This document shows positions 16,707-25,209 of a stretch of 64,000 nt of DNA, piece after piece. The translations under genes were made by a program, and so were the position numbers. The notes under the pieces were generated by a model, which had not been told where the DNA came from, did not search any database, and saw only the letters and a program-made list of their open reading frames with translations. The stretch spans positions 248,001-312,000 of the forward strand of contig NZ_JMPJ01000065.1 in the NCBI RefSeq assembly GCF_000735345.1. Reading direction: 5' to 3'. This DNA is from Ewingella americana ATCC 33852 (lineage in GTDB: Bacteria > Pseudomonadota > Gammaproteobacteria > Enterobacterales > Enterobacteriaceae). Each line of letters starts with the position of its first letter. Within the stretch, counting starts at the first letter, position 1.

Positions 16707-17906
16707 ATGCTTAGATTTTTGCTCTGTAGTTTTGCTTTGGTTTTACTCTACCCCACCGGCATCGACCTCTATCTGGTCGGCCTGCCGCAAATCGCTCAGG
16801 ATTTACAAGCCAGCGAGCCGCAACTGCATATCGCTTTTTCAGTTTATTTGGCCGGAATGGCCGCCACCATGCTGATTGCCGGCGGTTTAGCGGACCGCTA
16901 CGGGCGTAAACCCCTTACACTTTTTGGCTCGCTGGTCTTTATGCTGGCCTCACTGGCCGGCGGCATGGCCACCAGCAGCGAAGTGTTTCTGCTCACCCGT
17001 TTTATTCAGGGGATTGGCGCGGGCTCTTGCTACGTGGTGGCTTTTGCGATTTTGCGCGACACCCTCGATGACCGCCGCCGCGCCAAAGTGCTTTCAGTGA
17101 TTAACGGCGTGACCTGCATTATTCCCGTGCTGGCGCCGGTGGTGGGTTACCTGATTATGCTCAAGTTCCCGTGGCATAGCCTGTTCTTCACCATGGCCGC
17201 CATGGGCCTGCTGGTGTTCTTGCTCTGCACGCTGGTGCTCAACGAGTCTCTGCCGAAACGCGCGGTCACTCCACCCGATGCGCCACGCCAGCGACAGGCT
17301 GTGGATGAAAGCTTCAAACAGCGGTTTTTCATCAGCCGGTTAATCATCACCACGCTGGGCATCACCACCATTCTGACTTATGTGAACGCCTCACCTTTTT
17401 TAGTCATGGAACAGCTAGAATTTAGTCGCGGCCAGTACTCGCTGGTAATGGCGCTGACCGCGCTTGTGAGCATGATCTCTGCTTTTTCAACGCCTTACTG
17501 GCTGTCGCTTTTCAAAGAGAAGAACCTGATGCTGACCGCGCAAGTGTTGTTCGTCAGTGCAGCCGTGGTGCTGCTGGCAGCGCAAAAAGCCTTGTTGCCG
17601 TTGCGCGCCGAGCTGCTGGGCTTTGTGCTGATTTGCACCGCGTTTTCACTGGGTTTTGGCGTGACCATGAGTCAGGCTCTCAGTCCCTTTAGGCTGCGGG
17701 CGGGCATGGCAAGTTCGCTGCTGGGCATCACGCAGGTCTGTACTTCGGCGCTGTACATCTGGCTAATGGGCGCGCTGGGCGTTCAGGCACTCAACATGCT
17801 GCTGGTGATCCTTATCGCGGGTGGAGCTTTCAGCGCGGCCCTCATATTATGGGTCCCTACTTCCCCTCAGGCGAAACCACATGAAGAAGTCTCTGGCGCG
17901 ACTTGA
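16707..17906 (+). CDS. mdtL: multidrug efflux MFS transporter MdtL
   Basis: 399 residues, close to E. coli MdtL (YidY) along the whole length: [20 protein letters not shown] opens the first helix, followed by [14 protein letters not shown], the motif-A loop [13 protein letters not shown], and [19 protein letters not shown]. It is a 12-helix drug:proton antiporter of the Bcr/CflA type in the inner membrane; in E. coli it is linked to chloramphenicol tolerance. I chose ATG 16707 because it matches the E. coli start and has GAGG in front; an upstream ATG would add 31 foreign residues. The leader folds over the ribosome-binding site. The stop overlaps the next gene, yidZ, by 26 bp. Confidence 0.93.
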   Translation: MLRFLLCSFALVLLYPTGIDLYLVGLPQIAQDLQASEPQLHIAFSVYLAGMAATMLIAGGLADRYGRKPLTLFGSLVFMLASLAGGMATSSEVFLLTRFIQGIGAGSCYVVAFAILRDTLDDRRRAKVLSVINGVTCIIPVLAPVVGYLIMLKFPWHSLFFTMAAMGLLVFLLCTLVLNESLPKRAVTPPDAPRQRQAVDESFKQRFFISRLIITTLGITTILTYVNASPFLVMEQLEFSRGQYSLVMALTALVSMISAFSTPYWLSLFKEKNLMLTAQVLFVSAAVVLLAAQKALLPLRAELLGFVLICTAFSLGFGVTMSQALSPFRLRAGMASSLLGITQVCTSALYIWLMGALGVQALNMLLVILIAGGAFSAALILWVPTSPQAKPHEEVSGAT

Positions 17907-18861
17907 CCTCAATCTGCTGTTTATTCTGCAATTGCTGTTGCAGGAAAAAAGCGTCTCCAGAACGGCGAAGAGGCTAAACGTCACCCCTTCCACTGTTAGT
18001 AAGTCGCTGAATAAACTCAGAACCTGGTTTGATGATCGGCTGTTTATCAAAACGCCGCAGGGGTTGGAGCCTACGCCGCTGGCGCTCAGCATGGAGGCGG
18101 AACTGGCGGACTGGCTGCTGCTCAGCGGGCTGATTGCCGATAAGCAGGGTCATGAGATCCCACGCGGGGTGAAATTCGAGTTAGTGATTGAGTCGCCGCT
18201 GATGCTGCTGATGTTCAATCAGCTTTCGCAGCGTATTTATGACCAGTATCCCGAGGCCAAAATCAAGGTGCGGAACTGGGATGACAGCTCGCTTGAGGCG
18301 ATTATTCGCGGCGAGGCGGACATTGGCTTTACCGGGCGGGAGAGCCATCCGCTTTCCAGAGAGTCGCTGCATTTGCTGCCCAACTTCGTCAATTTCGAAG
18401 TGTTATTCAGCGACTTGCCGGTGGTCTATTTGCGTCAGGATCATCCGGCCTTGCAGCAAGAGTGGAATCTGGAAACCTTCCTCCAATACGCGCATATCGG
18501 CGTTTTTTGGGAACATAGCGAGATCTGGGCGCTGGACAATGTGTTGCAGGAGATGGGCACTCAGCGCAGCGTGTCGCTGACCCTGCCGAGCTTCGAGCAG
18601 TCGCTATTTATGGCGGCCCAGCCCGGCCATACCATGCTGGCGACCGCGCCGAGCTATTGCGGGCGCTACGCCCAACAGCTGAATTTAGGTCTGGTCACTC
18701 GGCCCATCCCCCTCGCCAAAGCGCATCAAGACAAGCTGATTATCCCTTTCACCATGATTTGGCATAAACGCAATGCCTACAGCTCGAAGCTGAAATGGCT
18801 GAAGCACACCATTCGTAGTTTGTATGACTCCGGCGAGTTCGGCTCCGGCCACCTCTCGTAG
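17881..18861 (+). CDS. yidZ: LysR family regulator YidZ
   Basis: 326 residues. It shows a LysR helix-turn-helix near the N-terminus ([20 protein letters not shown]) and a substrate-binding domain, and it is recognisable as YidZ by segments such as [17 protein letters not shown] and [13 protein letters not shown]. In E. coli yidZ lies just after mdtL and has been linked to survival of nitric oxide under anaerobic conditions. Here the ATG at 17881 sits inside the mdtL 3' end, which means translational coupling. Whether YidZ controls mdtL is not shown by the sequence. Confidence 0.92.
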   Translation: MKKSLARLDLNLLFILQLLLQEKSVSRTAKRLNVTPSTVSKSLNKLRTWFDDRLFIKTPQGLEPTPLALSMEAELADWLLLSGLIADKQGHEIPRGVKFELVIESPLMLLMFNQLSQRIYDQYPEAKIKVRNWDDSSLEAIIRGEADIGFTGRESHPLSRESLHLLPNFVNFEVLFSDLPVVYLRQDHPALQQEWNLETFLQYAHIGVFWEHSEIWALDNVLQEMGTQRSVSLTLPSFEQSLFMAAQPGHTMLATAPSYCGRYAQQLNLGLVTRPIPLAKAHQDKLIIPFTMIWHKRNAYSSKLKWLKHTIRSLYDSGEFGSGHLS

Positions 18862-18866
18862 CCGCG

Positions 18867-19496
18867 CTATTTTTGCAGGCTAGCCAGATAAGCGCAGAAC
18901 ATGTCGGCCATGGCATTGGCGTAAGTGTCGATTTCTGCGGCTGTGCGCGGGCTTTCGGAGAACTGCTTGCCCGTGGCGCTGAGCGCGTTGGTGATCAGGT
19001 CGCCCGTCAGTGCGCGCGTCTCCGGGCTGGCGTCGGGCAAGGCTTTTTGCATGAAAATGTCGACAATAGCGTCACCTTTTACCCTCACTTCCTGCGCCTC
19101 TGGCGCATCGCGATACAGCGGCGCGGCGTCATTCAGCGCCACGCGCATCTCCGCCTCTTCACACTCTGACTGAATAAAAGCGTGGACCAAATTACGCAGC
19201 CGCTGCAACGGCGTCTTCTCGTCATCATTCAAGATACTGCGCAGCATATCGGTGGTTTGCTGCCACTCGTCGCGCTGCAATCGGAACAGAATCGCCGCCT
19301 TATTGGGGAAATATTGATAGAGCGAGCCGATGCTCACCCCGGCTTTCTCGGCCACCCGCGCGGTGGTAAAACGCTGCGCACCTTCCTTGGCCAGAACCTG
19401 AGTAGCCGCCGTTAGGATAGTCGCCACCAGCTCGGTAGATCTCGCCTGAAGTGGTTGTTTTCTTGATGAAATTTGTGGGGCGCGGCGTTCAGTCAT
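18867..19496 (-). CDS. TetR family transcriptional regulator
   Basis: 209 residues. TetR DNA-binding domain at residues 20-70 (RFTTARVAEKAGVSIGSLYQ, then YFPNKAAILFRL), followed by a variable ligand-binding helical domain. The start ATG 19496 has GAGG about 5 nt upstream. It is divergent from an O-methyltransferase gene with 93 bp between them that hold repeated ATGCGAATA elements, so it probably represses that gene. Confidence 0.9.
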   Translation of the reverse strand: MTERRAPQISSRKQPLQARSTELVATILTAATQVLAKEGAQRFTTARVAEKAGVSIGSLYQYFPNKAAILFRLQRDEWQQTTDMLRSILNDDEKTPLQRLRNLVHAFIQSECEEAEMRVALNDAAPLYRDAPEAQEVRVKGDAIVDIFMQKALPDASPETRALTGDLITNALSATGKQFSESPRTAAEIDTYANAMADMFCAYLASLQK

Positions 19497-19508
19497 CGGG
19501 GCCTCGGA

Positions 19509-19536
19509 ATGCGAATAGTTAAATGCGAATAATTCG
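19509..19536. promoter_or_regulatory. repeat elements in the tetR/methyltransferase promoter region
   Basis: ATGCGAATA occurs at 19509-19517 and 19523-19531, and CGAAT-A-ATTCG forms a small palindrome at 19526-19536, just before a TATAGT -10-like box. This is a candidate TetR operator. Confidence 0.4.
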
Positions 19537-19589
19537 TCATATTATAGTGGCGTGCAACGTCGCACTCAATCTCAGACTGGAAATAGGCC

Positions 19590-20255
19590 ATGAATACACT
19601 GACTTCCGCCCCGCTGGCACCCCTACTTGATCGCTTATTTGCCGAGGCGCGAGAAAACTTACCGGCCGTCGATCCGGCGCTGCTCAACATGTCTGACGAC
19701 GAGCGAAAACGTCTGAAGCAAAGCAAAACTGAATACGTCAATCTGTACAGCATGCTGAAGGATTTCCCTCTTGCGGTATCGCGCGAAACCGGCGCACTGC
19801 TCTACATGCTGGCGCGCTCAAGCAAGGCCAAAAATATCGTTGAATTCGGCACGTCGTTTGGCATTTCCACCCTGCACCTCGCCGCCGCGTTGCGCGACAA
19901 CGGCGGCGGCTTGCTAATCACTAGTGAGTTTGAACCCTCAAAAGTGATTCGCGCCAGAGAGAATCTGCAAGCTGGCGGAGTCAGCGATTTGGTGGATATC
20001 CGCCAAGGCGACGCGCTGCAAACCCTGAGCGTCGACCTGCCAGAAAGCATCGACATGCTGCTGCTCGACGGCGCTAAAGCACTCTATCCGGAGATCTTAG
20101 CTCTGGTGGAAAGCCGCCTAAAACCGGGCGCGCTGATCATCGCCGACGACGCCGAAGACAGCCCGGCGTTCTTAGCCTATATCCGCGCTGAGAACAGCGG
20201 ATATCTCTCCGTCCCCTTCGCCGATGACGTCGAATTGTCGATGCGTCTGGGGTAA
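19590..20255 (+). CDS. class I SAM-dependent O-methyltransferase
   Basis: 221 residues of the caffeoyl-CoA/catechol O-methyltransferase type. The SAM site reads NIVEFGTSFGISTLHLAAAL, an acidic loop follows at TSEFEP, and the metal/catalytic aspartate region is MLLLDGAKALYPEIL and IIADDAEDSPAF. Substrate unknown; relatives methylate phenolic or small acid hydroxyls. It is divergently paired with a TetR repressor and ends at a good terminator. Confidence 0.87.
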   Translation: MNTLTSAPLAPLLDRLFAEARENLPAVDPALLNMSDDERKRLKQSKTEYVNLYSMLKDFPLAVSRETGALLYMLARSSKAKNIVEFGTSFGISTLHLAAALRDNGGGLLITSEFEPSKVIRARENLQAGGVSDLVDIRQGDALQTLSVDLPESIDMLLLDGAKALYPEILALVESRLKPGALIIADDAEDSPAFLAYIRAENSGYLSVPFADDVELSMRLG

Positions 20256-20275
20256 TGACATCAGCGTTAAGACAC

Positions 20276-20303
20276 AAAAAAGCCCCGAATTTGGGGCTTT
20301 TTG
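20276..20303. terminator. terminator after the methyltransferase
   Basis: AGCCCC (20281-20286) pairs with GGGGCT (20293-20298) around GAATTT, extended by A- and T-runs on both sides, so it can work in both directions; the toxin-antitoxin operon converges on it. Confidence 0.85.
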
Positions 20304-20336
20304 TTTGAGGCTTTGGGAGAAGAATCTATAGAGAAA

Positions 20337-20654
20337 TCAGGCCATGAAAACCTGCGGACCTTTCTCTTCAATCACGTTGATAATTCGCAGTGCAGCTTGG
20401 TTAGGTTTGCTCTCGTCGCGCTCCCACTTTGAGACGCTTTCAACCGACATACCAATCATCAAAGCCAGTGCCGACTGGGACATTTTATAGCGCACACGCA
20501 CTTCTTTAATCTGGCTCCCCGTCATCGGGCGAACCTTTGGAATCTTGCGCGCATCTACGGCTGCGTGAATTGCGGCAACTGTTTCATCTTTAACTACGCC
20601 CAATTTGTTATAGCGCTCGGCCATACCTTGAATGCGTTCCAGACGATCACTCAT
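20337..20654 (-). CDS. HTH antitoxin of a type II toxin-antitoxin pair
   Basis: 105 residues with a C-terminal Cro/C1-type helix-turn-helix (MSQSALALMIGMSVESVSKW) and an N-terminal helical part that probably wraps the toxin. Antitoxins of the HigA/MqsA kind look like this. It starts at ATG 20654, 8 nt inside the toxin gene, with GAGG 9 to 10 nt upstream, so translation is coupled. The toxin-first order is typical of higBA-type loci. It should bind the palindromic operator at 21058-21093. Confidence 0.82.
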   Translation of the reverse strand: MSDRLERIQGMAERYNKLGVVKDETVAAIHAAVDARKIPKVRPMTGSQIKEVRVRYKMSQSALALMIGMSVESVSKWERDESKPNQAALRIINVIEEKGPQVFMA

Positions 20655-21036
20655 CACAATTTACCTCTATGAGTTCTTTTGCTTTTAATAACTGTTCTAT
20701 TTGTACATTGGTCATGGCAATAAAGTCAGAAGCAATCTTACAGTAGGCTGCAATTTCGTCATCTTCCAGCTCCTTACCCTTTTTCTTCGAAAGCTGACTT
20801 TTCAGATACATATCAAAGAAGTAAAGATTTTCACCATTATTAAAAAACACGATTGATCGAGCGCCATCCTGTGGACTCACCGCAGGCAATGCTAAGCGTT
20901 TCTTGTAAGTGTACTTTCCTAGCTGGTCGCCGGGCAGACCTGAAGTGATTGCTCTGGCTGCTTTGCATAAGATTTTATCGTTAATCCGCGCATTCTTGCG
21001 CTCTTGCTCAAATTCAGGCGTTAAGTAAATTCCCAT
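20647..21036 (-). CDS. RelE/HigB-like toxin
   Basis: 129 residues. The pattern of a small basic RelE/ParE-fold protein is visible: N-terminal helices, then strands around GDQLGKYTYKKRLALPAV and ARSIVFFNNGENLYFFDMYL with a basic end (KSQLSKKKGKELEDDEI). RelE-fold toxins cleave mRNA at the ribosome. It precedes and overlaps the antitoxin gene. It is somewhat longer than the classic 90-110 residue toxin. The promoter lies inside a nested palindrome upstream. Confidence 0.75.
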   Translation of the reverse strand: MGIYLTPEFEQERKNARINDKILCKAARAITSGLPGDQLGKYTYKKRLALPAVSPQDGARSIVFFNNGENLYFFDMYLKSQLSKKKGKELEDDEIAAYCKIASDFIAMTNVQIEQLLKAKELIEVNCDE

Positions 21037-21057
21037 TTATGCCTTTACCGTCCATGT

Positions 21058-21093
21058 AACCCGTAAGCATGACTATAGTCTAGCTTACGGGTT
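21058..21093 (-). promoter_or_regulatory. toxin-antitoxin operator/promoter, nested palindrome
   Basis: Perfect 11-bp arms AACCCGTAAGC (21058-21068) and GCTTACGGGTT (21083-21093) enclose the 10-bp palindrome GACTATAGTC (21071-21080), which contains a TATAGT -10 box on the minus strand. Antitoxin binding here would block the promoter. Confidence 0.7.
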
Positions 21094-21145
21094 TGGACTA
21101 TCACAATCGGCTCAGTGTTGAAAAATACTGGCCTAAATCACCCCA

Positions 21146-21904
21146 TTACTTCGACAAGCTCTGCGCAGCTTTCTCGATCAGTTCGGCGACTTTTTGCGGC
21201 TGTGAGGCGAAGACGGCGTGGCTGGCTTTCACTTCAACCACTTTACTGTCGGCGCGTTTCGCCATGAAGCGTTCTAAGTCTGGATTGATGGCGCGGTCCT
21301 GCGTGGCGACTAATGCCCAGCTTGGTTTGGTTTTCCAGGCCGGTTCGGCGGCCGGGGTGCCGAAGATAGCGGCGGCTGGCATCACCTGTGAACGGGCCAT
21401 AAAGTTGGCTTGGGCGGCTGGCAGGTCGGCGGCGAAGTCGGCGTGGTAGACCTCAGGTTTCAGGTATAAGAAGTGGTCGCTGGTTTGTGCAATGCCTTGA
21501 GTCGCCTGAGGAATTTTTGCAGAAAGGCCTCCCAGCGTTTCGCCTTTTTCGGGTTGGAAAGCAGCGATATATACCAGCCCGGCTACTGACGGGTCCTGCC
21601 CCGCTTCACTAATAATAAAACCACCATAGCTATGCCCTACCAACAGAGATTTCCCCGTCTGCTGGCCCAAAATGCGGCGCGTCGCGGCGACGTCATCGGC
21701 AAGCGACGTTTGCGGCTCTTGCACAATCGACACGTGATAACCGGCTTTGTCCAAGATTTTGGTCACCGCCTGCCAGCCAGAACCATCGGCAAACGCGCCG
21801 TGGACCAAGACGATATTTTTTACAGGCTCAGCGAATGCCGCGCTTTGTGCCGCAAAAGCCAGTGCCAGACCAGCCGCCAGTGTTGTCAGGGTTTTCTTCA
21901 ACAT
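21146..21904 (-). CDS. secreted alpha/beta hydrolase
   Basis: 252 residues. A Sec signal peptide ends near AQSAAFA (about residue 24). The fold shows the oxyanion segment LVHGAFADGSGW, the nucleophile elbow GHSYGG and late Asp/His residues (DRAINPDL, KASHAVF). Such proteins are esterase- or lactonase-like; the substrate is unknown. I chose ATG 21904 because AAGGA lies about 8 nt upstream and it gives a clean signal peptide; two ATGs further upstream are less suitable. It is divergent from a MarR regulator with two perfect TATCGCGATA boxes between them. Confidence 0.87.
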   Translation of the reverse strand: MLKKTLTTLAAGLALAFAAQSAAFAEPVKNIVLVHGAFADGSGWQAVTKILDKAGYHVSIVQEPQTSLADDVAATRRILGQQTGKSLLVGHSYGGFIISEAGQDPSVAGLVYIAAFQPEKGETLGGLSAKIPQATQGIAQTSDHFLYLKPEVYHADFAADLPAAQANFMARSQVMPAAAIFGTPAAEPAWKTKPSWALVATQDRAINPDLERFMAKRADSKVVEVKASHAVFASQPQKVAELIEKAAQSLSK

Positions 21905-21967
21905 GATGATTTCCTTCATATTTAGGGTTGGGTAAGTGTTTATCATTTTATCTATTGCGATATTGTT

Positions 21968-21977
21968 TATCGCGATA
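21968..21977. promoter_or_regulatory. MarR-type operator box 1
   Basis: Perfect 10-bp palindrome TATCGCGATA, 64 bp upstream of the hydrolase start; an identical box lies 62 bp away. A partial copy (ATTGCGAT) is nearby. Confidence 0.65.
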
Positions 21978-22029
21978 ACTAAATTGAAGTTAAAACTATC
22001 AGTATTAAATTGAGTGTCAAGCTATTTGT

Positions 22030-22039
22030 TATCGCGATA
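22030..22039. promoter_or_regulatory. MarR-type operator box 2
   Basis: Perfect palindrome TATCGCGATA, 60 bp upstream of the marR-family start. With box 1 it probably lets the regulator control both divergent genes. Confidence 0.65.
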
Positions 22040-22098
22040 GATAAATACTCATCCGCAATGGTATGATGGTGCATAGTCCGACGCTAAAGGAGCACCCC

Positions 22099-22536
22099 GT
22101 GACACATCGTCCCCGCCTGGCGGAGCAGCTTTGTTATTCCATCTATTCCACTTCCATCGCCATCAAGCGGCTGTACAAACCCCTGCTCGATGCCATGGGC
22201 GTGACCTACCCGCAATATCTGGTGCTGAACGTGCTTTGGGAACAGGGGAAGCAGTCGATTGGCGGCATCGGTGATACCTTGGCGCTGGAGACCAGTACCC
22301 TGACACCGCTGCTTAAGCGTTTGGAAAATGAAGGTTTTATTGAGCGCGTGCGCAATCCGCAAGATGAGCGTCAGGTGATGATTTCCATCACGGACAAAGG
22401 CAAGCAGCTGGAAGAAGAGTCGATTCGACTGTCTGAGACGCTGTTTTGCAGCTCGAATCTGGAGTTAAAAGAGTTACAGCGGCTGAATCAGGAGATCGTT
22501 GCGCTGCGCGACAACATCGCACAGCGCAACGGTTAA
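22099..22536 (+). CDS. MarR/OhrR family transcriptional regulator
   Basis: 145 residues. The winged helix with ALETSTLTPLLKRLENEGFI and the wing RVRNPQDERQVMISITDKG are OhrR-like. The Cys in QLCYSIYSTS near the N-terminus is at about the place of the peroxide-sensing Cys of OhrR proteins. I chose GTG 22099 because AAAGGAG lies 7 nt upstream; ATG codons at 22063 lack a site. It is divergent from the hydrolase. Sensing of organic peroxide is an inference from the Cys and the family; no ohr gene is next to it. Confidence 0.87.
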   Translation: MTHRPRLAEQLCYSIYSTSIAIKRLYKPLLDAMGVTYPQYLVLNVLWEQGKQSIGGIGDTLALETSTLTPLLKRLENEGFIERVRNPQDERQVMISITDKGKQLEEESIRLSETLFCSSNLELKELQRLNQEIVALRDNIAQRNG

Positions 22537-22540
22537 GTCT

Positions 22541-23410
22541 TTATTTGGACTGGCGTTTATCTTCAGTACGCAGATCAAAATCCGAGGCGTCATGGCGCTC
22601 GTGGAGTTGGTCTGCTGGGTCACCGAAGGTGCGGTTTACCTTGCGCCCGCGCTTCACCGCCGGGCGGTTGGCCACTTCTTCGGCCCAGCGCTGGAAGTGT
22701 TTGTAGGATTTGAGATCGAGGAACTCAGCGGCGTCGTACAGGCCGCCCTGCGCCAGACTGCCATACCACGGCCAAATCGCAATATCCGCAATCGAATACT
22801 CATCACCAGCAATAAAGCGATGGTTGGCTAACTGGCGATCTAGCACGTCGAGTTGGCGTTTCGCTTCCATGGTAAAGCGGTTGATGGCGTATTCGATTTT
22901 GAACGGCGCGTAGTTGTAGAAGTGGCCAAACCCGCCGCCCAGATAAGGCGCAGAGCCTTGCAACCAGAACAACCAGTTCAGGGTTTCAGTGCGCGCAGCA
23001 ATCTCTTTCGGTAAGAAATGGCCGAACTTTTCTGCCAGATACAGCAGGATCGCGCCGGACTCGAAAACGCGAATTGGCGGCGTTGCCGAGTGGTCAAACA
23101 GCGCCGGAATTTTCGAGTTCGGGTTCACTTCCACAAAGCCGCTGGAGAACTGGTCGCCTTCGCCAATGCGAATCAGGTGCGCGTCATACTCGGCTTCTGT
23201 CACGCCCAGTGCCAGCAGCTCTTCCAGTAAAATCGTCACCTTCTGGCCGTTTGGCGTACCCAGCGAATAGAGCTGCAACGGGTGCTTGCCGATAGGCAGC
23301 ACTTTGTCGTGCGTTGGCCCGGCAATTGGACGGTTTATCTTCGACCAGTTACCGCCATCTTGTTGATTCCACACCCAAACTTTTGGAGGCTGATAGTTAT
23401 TTTCCGACAT
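22541..23410 (-). CDS. yghU: glutathione-dependent disulfide-bond oxidoreductase YghU
   Basis: 289 residues, nearly the length of E. coli YghU. It is a Nu-class glutathione transferase-like enzyme with disulfide-bond reductase activity: the N-terminal thioredoxin fold carries QLYSLGTPNGQKVTILLEEL and NPNSKIPALFDH, then ESGAILLYLAEKFG, and the C-terminal helical domain has the YSIADIAIWPWYG motif. The opening SENNYQPPKVWVWN also matches YghU. It ends 4 bp from the convergent marR-family gene. Confidence 0.94.
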   Translation of the reverse strand: MSENNYQPPKVWVWNQQDGGNWSKINRPIAGPTHDKVLPIGKHPLQLYSLGTPNGQKVTILLEELLALGVTEAEYDAHLIRIGEGDQFSSGFVEVNPNSKIPALFDHSATPPIRVFESGAILLYLAEKFGHFLPKEIAARTETLNWLFWLQGSAPYLGGGFGHFYNYAPFKIEYAINRFTMEAKRQLDVLDRQLANHRFIAGDEYSIADIAIWPWYGSLAQGGLYDAAEFLDLKSYKHFQRWAEEVANRPAVKRGRKVNRTFGDPADQLHERHDASDFDLRTEDKRQSK

Positions 23411-23515
23411 GGATCACTGCCCTCTGTTAATGGATTCATCGATGTTTATCCAGATTGAGCATAGCCGCGATGCGGGCAGATGATCTATTTACTTAGTGCT
23501 CAAGCGCGACGCATA

Positions 23516-23953
23516 TCAAATCGGTGGCAACCGCCGCTTTACCGGCGTGGTTTTCACCAGCGACGTGTTGCACTGTGCGTAGTCGGCAATAGGGTCCAAG
23601 ATCTCATCGAGATGCTGCATCGACCGCACCTGTAGGCGCATCACGAAGCAATCTTCCCCCGTGACTTTGTCGCACTCGGAGCATTCGGGCATTTGCTGAA
23701 TCAGCTTCTGCACATAGTTCAGTTGCCCAGCCAGCGGCTTGACGCGCACTATCGCCATCAGCGGATAGCCCAGCGCGTCAAGATTAATGGCGATGCTAAA
23801 TCCTTCAATAATTTCATTTTCTTCCAGCCTGCGGACGCGTTCGGCGGTCGCCGGAGCCGACAGCCCCACCTTCTCGCTGAGAGACTTAATCGACAATCTT
23901 GCGTCCTGCGCCAACAGCTTTAAGAGCAACCGGTCGGTTTTATCAATATTCAT
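23516..23953 (-). CDS. Lrp/AsnC family transcriptional regulator
   Basis: 145 residues. AsnC helix-turn-helix at residues 5-55 (LAQDARLSIKSLSEKVGLSA, then ATAERVRRLEENEII) and a C-terminal RAM domain (GYPLMAIVRVKPLAG onward). It is divergent from an alcohol dehydrogenase gene, its probable target, with a long imperfect inverted repeat between them. Confidence 0.9.
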   Translation of the reverse strand: MNIDKTDRLLLKLLAQDARLSIKSLSEKVGLSAPATAERVRRLEENEIIEGFSIAINLDALGYPLMAIVRVKPLAGQLNYVQKLIQQMPECSECDKVTGEDCFVMRLQVRSMQHLDEILDPIADYAQCNTSLVKTTPVKRRLPPI

Positions 23954-24004
23954 TTTTACTCTGCCTTATGCCAAACCCGCTCATTTTTAATAAAAAGGAT
24001 TTCA

Positions 24005-24040
24005 GGCTGATAAACCTTTTTTAACTAAGTTTATCCAGCC
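24005..24040. promoter_or_regulatory. long inverted repeat between Lrp-type gene and alcohol dehydrogenase
   Basis: GGCTGATAAAC (24005-24015) faces GTTTATCCAGCC (24029-24040); arms match fully except for one extra base. It is a candidate operator for the adjacent Lrp-type regulator. Confidence 0.5.
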
Positions 24041-24134
24041 TCAAGCCTTGCTATCTGCATATCAAGCCGCCCCTGAGATGAAGATAATAATCTGCATCTG
24101 CTCTCTTTATAAATAACAATTCACGGGGTAAAAA

Positions 24135-25151
24135 ATGAAACAACTTGAGATTGCCGACACCTACCTGCTGGAAGATTTACGCCTCGTTGAGCGCGAGAAA
24201 CCGGCGTCGCCCGGCCCCGGTGAAGTGATGGTGAAAATGGGCGCGGTTTCGCTTAATTTTCGCGATTTGCTGGTCGCCACGGGTAACGGGCACTGGCGAC
24301 CAACGCCGGGCCGCGTGCCGGCTTCTGATGGCGTCGGGCGGGTGGTCGAAGTAGGCGAAGGCGTTAGCCGTTTTGCCGTGGGGGATCGCGTCATCACCAC
24401 CATTTTGCCGAACTGGATCTCCGGGCCGATGACCGAAGAGAAGTCCCGAGGCTCGCTCGGCGGCGTGGCGGCAGACGGCGTACTGGCGGAATATCGCGTG
24501 CTGAATGCCGAGTCGCTGGTCTTGGCCCCCGACTATTTGACCGATGCCCAAGCAGCCACCTTCCCCACCGCCGGACTCACGGCGTGGCATGCTTTGCAGC
24601 GCGCCGGAGAACTCGGCCCGGACAGCACGCTACTGGTGCAAGGGACCGGCGGCGTCTCGCTGTTCGCCTTACAGATTGGCTTGGCTTCGGGAGCCAAGGT
24701 TTTGGCGACCTCTGGCTCGGATTCGAAGATTGAACGCCTTAAGGCGCTGGGCGCACACGCCACGGTGAACTACCAGCAGCGGCCCGAGTGGAGCCAAGAC
24801 ATTTTGGCGCTAACCGAGGGCAAAGGAGCCGATGTCACAGTGGACATCGGCGGCGCTTCAACCCTGCATCAGTCAGTGAAGGCTGCGGCGCATTATGGCG
24901 TGATTGGCATTGTTGGACTGACTGGCGGTCTGGAGGCGACCTTCAACGTGGCTCAGGTGTTCTTCAAAAACCTGCGTATTGAAGGGATAGAAACTGGCTC
25001 GCGCGAAATGCTTGAAGCAATGCTCAGCTGGTTTAGCGCCCGGAAGATTGTGCCAGTGGTGGACAGCATTTACAGCTTTGAGAACAGCCGCGAGGCCTTC
25101 CTCCACCTGCAATCTGGCCAGCACGTAGGCAAGGTCTGCATCACCTTCTAA
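24135..25151 (+). CDS. MDR-type NAD(P)-dependent alcohol dehydrogenase/quinone oxidoreductase
   Basis: 338 residues. N-terminal GroES-like domain (NFRDLLVATGNGHWRP, GRVPASDGVGRVVEVG) and C-terminal Rossmann domain with GTGGVSLFALQIGLASGAKV. The structural-zinc cysteine cluster of classic zinc alcohol dehydrogenases is absent, so it is closer to zinc-free quinone-oxidoreductase-like members. Its substrate is unknown. It is divergent from an Lrp regulator and ends at a terminator. Confidence 0.87.
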   Translation: MKQLEIADTYLLEDLRLVEREKPASPGPGEVMVKMGAVSLNFRDLLVATGNGHWRPTPGRVPASDGVGRVVEVGEGVSRFAVGDRVITTILPNWISGPMTEEKSRGSLGGVAADGVLAEYRVLNAESLVLAPDYLTDAQAATFPTAGLTAWHALQRAGELGPDSTLLVQGTGGVSLFALQIGLASGAKVLATSGSDSKIERLKALGAHATVNYQQRPEWSQDILALTEGKGADVTVDIGGASTLHQSVKAAAHYGVIGIVGLTGGLEATFNVAQVFFKNLRIEGIETGSREMLEAMLSWFSARKIVPVVDSIYSFENSREAFLHLQSGQHVGKVCITF

Positions 25152-25164
25152 GCCGATAAATAAC

Positions 25165-25198
25165 AAAAAAAGCAGCGGTTTAGGCCGCTGCTTTGCTT
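25165..25198. terminator. bidirectional terminator
   Basis: AGCAGCGG (25171-25178) pairs with CCGCTGCT (25185-25192). A long A-run on the 5' side makes it a good terminator for the minus-strand SMR gene and a weaker one for the dehydrogenase. Confidence 0.8.
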
Positions 25199-25209
25199 GA
25201 GGGTAAAAC

